Source: Primula veris
Lineage: Eukaryota; Streptophyta; Magnoliopsida; Ericales; Primulaceae
Assembly: GCA_963682055.1 (NCBI GenBank)
Contig: OY821747.1
Span: forward strand, 14,806,258 to 14,870,257
Direction: 5' to 3'
Length of the DNA stretch: 64,000 nucleotides
Shown: one piece after another, positions 59,084-64,000 of the stretch
Position numbering within the stretch: the stretch's first letter is position 1
How the letters are laid out: each line of letters begins with the position of its first letter
Notes under the pieces: model-generated
Told to the model about the DNA's origin: nothing
Databases searched by the model: none
The model's input: the letters and a program-made list of their open reading frames with translations, nothing else
Position numbers and translations under genes: made by a program

Positions 59084-59435
59084 ATATCGAGAAATACTTC
59101 ATGGATCTTGGTTGAGTTTTAACTTAGTGCCTACTACAGTCGTGTGATCTCAATTGAATAATGAACTGTGGTGAAGCTTTTATTGTTGGAATATTATCCT
59201 AGAAGTAAGAAACCCCGAGATTTTCTCATTTGAATATTATGTCTTTGTGACCGACCGCCTTGCAATTCATCTTGTGTTCATTTGCCTGTTGAATGACCCA
59301 ATTTGAAAGCACCCTTCAATCTCCCACCTTATTATGCTTCTTGTGTTCAATGTATCACTTTATGGATATTAAAAAATATTTTCTATATAAATACAAGATC
59401 AAAATATGCTAACACAAACAAATCATACACACAAC
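59084..59435 (+). promoter_or_regulatory. Spacer between CPN10 and transposase, with transposase promoter
   Basis: Contains the 3' part of the CPN10 transcript and, at 59382-59391, TATATAAATA followed by the transposase start 45 bp later. A segment at 59306-59336 (GCACCCTTCAATCTCCCACC) is similar to 58651-58680 (CACCTTTCAAACTTTCAC), upstream of CPN10, so the chaperonin segment may be bounded by a short direct repeat. Confidence 0.4.
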
Positions 59436-60837
59436 ATGGCGTCCCATCTTAAAGGTGTGAAAAAAACAACAATGACCGACGAGATTCGAAGAGTATTATG
59501 CAAGCACAACAAGCATAATCCAAGTCTCACTCAAAAGCAATTGCAAGAATGGGTTCTTAGTAACTATGGTTTGCAGGTGAGTAAATGGACAGTATCGAAT
59601 ACAGTTAAGCGGTCTTCAGAGTATCTTTCACTTGCTCCCGAAAGAGGTGATGTTAAGCGACACAAACCGGCAAAATTTCCTGACCTAGAAAAATCTCTCT
59701 ATGAATGGATTCTTCAATATCAAGAACATGTGAATATGACAGGTGAACTAATCATCGAGAAGGCAAAAAAGTTCATGAAAGATATGTATCATGTGGATAC
59801 TCCATACTTTACTTTTTCTATTGGTTGGCTTGGAAAGTTCAAAACAAGATATGGAATTAAAAAAATTCGGCGTTTCGCAGAGAGTGGATCAGTTGAAATG
59901 GAGGGCATGGAGCACAAATTAAAAATCATAAGAGACAGAGTGGATCAGTTTGAAATGAAAGACATCTTTAATATGGATGAAACAGGTTTGTTTTTTTATT
60001 TTTTTATTATTTTTTATTTTGTACTTTAGTGATGTAATTATTTACATGTTTTGATCTTAAACAGCTTTGTTTTTTAGACTTCAACCGGATCATTCCCTTG
60101 CAACAATGCAACTTGAAGGAAAAAAACAAGACAAGGAAAGACTAACTGTTGTTATTTGCTGTAATGAGAACGGTTCAGAGAAAATTCCTTTATGGATTAT
60201 TGGGAAATATGCTAAACCAATGTGCTTCAAGAATGTAAACTTGAACAGTTTGAACTGTGAGTATCGTGCTAACAAACGAGCTTGGATGACTGGGGTGTTA
60301 TTTGAAGAATATGTTTGCCAACTTGATAAAAAAATGGTTGGAAGAAAAATTCTCTTGATTGTGGATAATTTTCCAGCTCATCCAAAAATTATTGAAGGAT
60401 TGCGAAATGTTGAATTATTTTTTTTGCCACCAAACACAACTTCAAAAATTCAACCTTGTGATGCGGGGATTATACGAGCTTTTAAGATTCATTATCGTCG
60501 TCGATTTTATAGAAGTCTTTTGGAGGGTTATGAATTAGGGGTTCCAAATCCAGCAAAAATAAATGTGTTAGATGCAATGAATCTTGCAATTTTAGCATGG
60601 ATTATGGATGTTCATGCAAATACAATTGCGAACTGCTTTCGTCATTGTAAACTTCGATCAACAGATAACATGGCTTTTGAGAACTCCGATGAACAGGTAG
60701 GTGGTGAAAGCACTCAAGAACTCCGAAATTTGATCGAAGAGTTGGGTTATCACAATGCAATGGATGTCGAAAATGTCCTGAACCAACCAGAAGAAAATGT
60801 AGTTGCACAGGTTTTGACTGATGAAGAAATTTTGTGA
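59436..60837 (+). pseudogene. Pogo/Tigger-like transposase (DDE_1, CENP-B type), late frameshift
   Basis: Two exons, 59436-59985 and 60065-60837, joined by a 79-bp GT-AG intron, give about 440 aa. I prefer ATG 59436 (ACAACATGG context) to the in-frame 59406. The N-terminal half has the CENP-B-type helix-turn-helix pair (LTQKQLQEWVLSNYGLQVSK and YFTFSIGWLGKFKTRYGIKK). The catalytic triad is DDD: Asp in FNMDET at the exon junction, Asp in ILLIVDNFPAH, Asp in TTSKIQPCDAGIIRAFK. TGA at 60835 ends this frame, but family-like sequence goes on in another frame to 61076 (MKPPSRNEAIKAAITLNNFL, YEKTTPEVLTMIRKIRNEIQ). A 1- or 2-base indel at about 60833 therefore truncates the acidic C-terminal tail. 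The catalytic core is complete, so activity cannot be excluded. Confidence 0.88.
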
Positions 60838-61281
60838 GCGTTATTGGAACTGATAAAGATGATGGAGATGATGATGAAAGTTCTACCATGAAGCCCCCTT
60901 CACGAAACGAAGCTATTAAAGCGGCAATCACATTGAATAATTTCTTGTTGAGCTATGAGAAAACAACACCAGAAGTTCTTACAATGATAAGGAAAATTAG
61001 AAACGAGATTCAAGGTGAAATTGATTTCAACAAAAAACAAAAGACAATTGAGTCATTTTCCAAGAAATCTTCATAAATCATTCATGTAATATGTAGTATA
61101 TAAGGAATTATTAATTTATATTTTATATGGGGTCTATAGAAATTATCAAAAATATATTATCTTATAATTTTAGTGAATTATTAATTTAGCACCCTATCCC
61201 CGAGTCGGGACCGGCCAAAAATATTATCTTAGAGAGTTTATTAAATAATCGAGTATTAATTTATTGAGTTTCTACTGTATA

Positions 61282-62030
61282 TTGATCATCATCATCATCA
61301 AACTACGCATTTATTACAAAAAATTAGGTTCGACTATATAAAACCATGTGAGAAATCATTCGTTTTCGCAATAATGAATTTTCCTCCGTCATACGTGTCT
61401 ATCCAATCTTTTTTGTTCATCGATTTGTCTTATACTCAAGTCATTATGAATAACTTGCATCCAAAATTTTAACGTTTATCTTCAATCGGAGCCATACTTA
61501 ACCTTGACCGAATATTCTCATTCCTAATCTTATCTTTCCTATTCTTACCACACATACATCTCAACATCTGCATCTCTGCTACACCCGTTTTATTTTCATC
61601 CACTTTTTTTAATCGTCCAACACTCACTACCATATAATAAATCTAGTCTTATAGATGTTTATAGAATTTACCTTTAACCCTTAAGAGCATATTACGATCA
61701 CATAAAAAACCTAACGCGTTTATCCACCTCATCCATCCTGGTTGGATTCTATGGTTAACATCACTTCCTATTCTAGTACTGTTTTGAATTATTGACCCAA
61801 AATAACGAAACCCTATCACTTTTTGGTACTACATCACCACCTAACTTAACGAATTACCGGTTAAAAAGCCACCGTTGTTGCATTTTTTCGCATTGTAGCC
61901 ATTTTTGACTAACTTTAAACCGTCTCTGCAGTTTGTTTTAGGACATTTATCACATACATACAGAAAACTAGCTCTTCTTCTTCGAGCATATCCACTTTTA
62001 CCACTATACGCCTTTTCTTGTAGTTACTTC
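61282..62030 (-). mobile_element. RTE-type LINE, degraded 3' part
   Basis: Read on the - strand with frame jumps, the stretch shows LYGSECWTIKK, then VAEMQMLRCMCGKNRKDK, and NENIRSRLSMAPIEDK, the C-terminal reverse transcriptase motifs of plant RTE LINEs. The 3' end is a TTGATGATGATGATGAT tail at 61282-61298, typical of RTE elements. The 5' part is missing and stops are frequent, so it is dead. The pogo-like element's right TIR ends 4 bp from the tail. Confidence 0.7.
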
Positions 62031-62407
62031 TTCCTCACTTCTTTAGCCTTGAACTGAATTATAGTACTAACATCCTTAGGGAGCAAACATCGTATGCACA
62101 TCGAAAACACCAATAACCGACCATCTATATGTATGTTTTCTGGACCATCTGCCATTAGAACTAAAGAGAAAATAGAAACAAATACATTAGTTTTTTTTTT
62201 TTTTAATATTTACATATACTACTACTACTTCCTTCCCCCAACTAAAATCAACATTGCCCACAATGTTTTACCAATTATACAGTTTGGGTAACGACATATC
62301 TTCATACAAAAACACGAGTACTACTTTTCTTTCTAGTGTCTGAAGGTAAATGTACATAGTATAAATAGTAGATGGATATACCAGGATCATAAATGCTAGA
62401 TAAATTA
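62031..62407. other. Stretch without recognised feature
   Basis: AT-rich, with a T-tract at 62190-62204. The short frame at 62094-62291 has no recognisable motif. It may be spacer downstream of the Athila-like pol. Confidence 0.5.
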
Positions 62408-62700
62408 TTAATTTTTGTAAATTGGATCATCCAAACGTTCTGTTGTATCTTCATTTTTAGGATAAGTGAAAAATGGTTTTAATCGTTGGCCATTAACAGC
62501 GAATTTGTTTCCATTTTTTGGATTTTCAATTTCTACCGTACCATAAGGAAATACTTTTCTTACAATATAAGGACCGCTCCACTTTGTTCTAAGTTTACCA
62601 GGAAACAAATGAATTCTTGAGTTGTAAAGTAAAACTTTGTCTAATGGCTGAAATTCTTTGCAGAGAATTGATTTATCGTGAAATAATTTTTGACGTGCTT
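62408..62700 (-). pseudogene. Integrase C-terminal part of Athila-like element
   Basis: The frame 62608-62408 has FPGKLRTKWSGPYIVRKVFP and VNGQRLKPFF, the integrase C-terminal domain shape of Athila-type elements. It ends with TAA at 62408. It is in a different frame from the integrase core, with the shift near 62700. No chromodomain is present. Confidence 0.8.
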
Positions 62701-63231
62701 TTTCAGTTTTGAATTCTGGTAAGCATCATTTCTTATTTCTTCTAATTCGTTTAATTGTAGATAACGTAGGTTTTCTGCATCATGTTTTTCAAAATTTAGA
62801 TTTTTAATTGCCCATAATGTTTTATGCTCTAATTCTACAAGAAGATGACATACTTTTCCAAATACTAAACGATAAGGAGACATACCTAAAATTGTTTTGT
62901 ATGATGTACGATATGCCCAAAGTGTATCTTGTAGTCGATTAGACCAATCTTTCTTATCAGAATTTACTGTTTTTTCTAGAATTCGTTTTATCTCTCTGTT
63001 TGCTAATTTAGTTTGTCCATTTGTTTGAGGGTGGTAAGTTGTGGCAATTTTATGAGTAACACCATATTTTATTAAAATCCTTTCAAGCATTCGATTGCAA
63101 AATTGTGTGCCATTATCACTAATTAAAGCTTTTGGAAATCCAAATCGATAAATAATATTTTCCTTTAAAAAGTTTACTACAGTTTTGGCATCAACATTTT
63201 TACAAGCAATTACTTCTACCCACTTACTCAC
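62641..63231 (-). pseudogene. Integrase catalytic core of Athila-like element
   Basis: The frame begins MSKWVEVIACKNVDAKTVVN just after the first catalytic Asp position. It holds ALISDNGTQFCNRM (second Asp), TTYHPQTNGQTKLANREIKR (catalytic Glu), and DTLWAYRTSYKTILGMSPYR. This is a Ty3/gypsy integrase. The frameshift near its C-terminus and stops before 63231 inactivate it. Gene order RNase H, integrase on the - strand agrees with the piece at 63370-63966. Confidence 0.88.
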
Positions 63232-63369
63232 ATAATTAGCAGCAACAAGTATGTAAAGATTAGCTAAAGAATTAGGAAAAATGTCCCATAAAATCTATAC
63301 CCCAACAATAAAAAAATTCAATAATTAAAATTAGTGTTAAAGGCATCATATGTCTTCTAGTCATTCCTT

Positions 63370-63966
63370 CTAACTTTTGGCATTTACCACAACCTTTGCA
63401 AAATTCATAAGTGTCTTTAAACATTGACGGCCAGTAAAATCCACTTTGTAATTTTTTTTTTCCGTAGTTTTGTCACCACATGCTTCACTATGACAAAATC
63501 TAATGATACTATCAAATTCACTATATGGCACACATTTGTTATAAATTTGGTCAGCGCAATATTTAAAAATAGTGATCATCCCAATAAAACCTTTTAACTT
63601 CATGCAAGAATTTTCTACGATCTTGTGCAACGGAATGTGGAGGTAGTGTGTTTGTGACAAGAAAATTTGATCACAAAAAGTGTGTGCTATTGATTTTCCA
63701 TTATCTCTAAAATCATAAGTGAGTCTAGATAGATGGTCGGCAACTAAATTTTCTACCCCTTTTTTATCTTTTACTGATACATTAAATTCTTGTAACAAAA
63801 GTATCCAACATAATAGTCTAGGCTTTGCATCTGACTTTGACATAAGGTATTTAAGAGAAACATGGTCTATAAAGACCACTACTAAAGACCCTACAAAATA
63901 TGAGCGAAATTTGTTTAAGGCAAATACTACTGCTAGCATTTCTTTTTCTGTTGTTGAATAATTCAT
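63370..63966 (-). pseudogene. RNase H and integrase zinc region of Athila-like element
   Basis: The frame opens MNYSTTEKEMLAVVFALNKF and includes SLKYLMSKSDAKPRLLCWIL and ENLVADHLSRL, the RNase H end of Ty3/gypsy pol in its Athila form. It then passes into the integrase N-terminal part (FDSIIRFCHSEACG). The reverse transcriptase should lie to the right of the window; sequence to 64000 continues the RNase H. The element is partial here and its LTRs are not in the window. Confidence 0.85.
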
Positions 63967-64000
63967 TTGGGTATAGTCAAGAGTTTTACTTGCATAGGAA

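Larger units (their letters stand above)
58507..61277 (+). mobile_element. Pogo/Tigger-like DNA transposon carrying a CPN10 gene
   Basis: The left TIR (58507-58530) starts CACTAGAAACCCTATAAATT and the inverted right TIR (61254-61277) starts CAGTAGAAACTCAATAAATT. They match at 21 of 24 positions. Both are flanked outside by TA (58505-58506 and 61278-61279), the target duplication of the Tc1/mariner superfamily. The TIR is of the plant pogo (Emigrant/Lemi) type. Inside lie a CPN10 frame (58772-59083) and a pogo-type transposase (59436-60837 plus a frameshifted tail to 61076), both on the + strand. I found no second TIR between the two genes, so the chaperonin gene is inside the element. Total 2771 bp. 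Confidence 0.8.

Noticed and set aside
59190..59230. Possible left TIR of the transposase between CPN10 and the transposase gene
   Set aside because: AGAAACCCCGAG at about 59207 shares only a short piece with the TIR and lacks the following ATAAATTAATA and a TA border.
1..64000. CRISPR arrays, operons, tRNA or rRNA genes
   Set aside because: The tandem repeats seen lack the spacer structure of CRISPR, the genome is plant nuclear, and no tRNA or rRNA sequence was recognised by eye.

Overview
This is nuclear DNA of a higher plant, most likely a eudicot. The genes have spliced exons with GT-AG introns, the intergenic DNA is AT-rich, and the protein families are plant ones. I cannot name the species. 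Two ordinary genes stand at the left. The 3' part of an O-fucosyltransferase-family gene (+ strand, four exons, ends 2459) converges on a complete six-exon ubiquitin-specific protease of the UBP3/UBP4 type (- strand, 5441-15340, 366 aa). Their introns hold small transposons: a hAT-type element at 660-1137, a Helitron-like element at 14004-14285 and several MITE-like insertions.

From about 15.6 to 20.2 kb lie a long-TIR element, a broken FAR1-related gene between two direct repeats of about 215 bp, and a hAT-like element. The block 20178-56539 is best read as one very large, broken Ty3/gypsy element on the - strand ('element A'). Its 3' LTR is at 20178-21298 and its 5' LTR at 55433-56539. On the - strand it runs gag, protease, RT, RNase H, a second RNase H, integrase. 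Between integrase and the 3' LTR, in the opposite direction, it carries a decayed multi-exon gene with a plant mobile domain (PMD). Dual RNase H plus an antisense extra gene is the layout of the Tat lineage. Younger elements are nested in that spacer: a deleted Ty1/copia element (22104-24659), two non-coding LTR elements of one family in opposite orientation (B 25331-34704 -, C 34768-41988 +, each with a perfect 5-bp target duplication), and a second Helitron-like element (46147-46399). B and C form a roughly 16.6-kb inverted repeat.

The sequence flanking element A belongs to a repeat that also forms the upstream region of the UBP gene. A second local copy at about 57.2-57.6 kb lacks the insertions, so it serves as an internal empty-site reference for the hAT-like element, for element A and for a Stowaway-like MITE.

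At 58507-61277 a pogo/Tigger-like DNA transposon has 24-bp TIRs (21 of 24 matching) flanked by TA. Besides a DDD transposase with one intron and a late frameshift, it holds between its left TIR and the transposase a complete, intronless 10-kDa chaperonin (CPN10) reading frame. This looks like gene capture by a DNA transposon and is, with element A, the most interesting object here. The window ends with the 3' tail of an RTE-type LINE (about 61282-62030) and the pol 3' half of an Athila-like Ty3/gypsy element on the - strand, which runs off the right edge.
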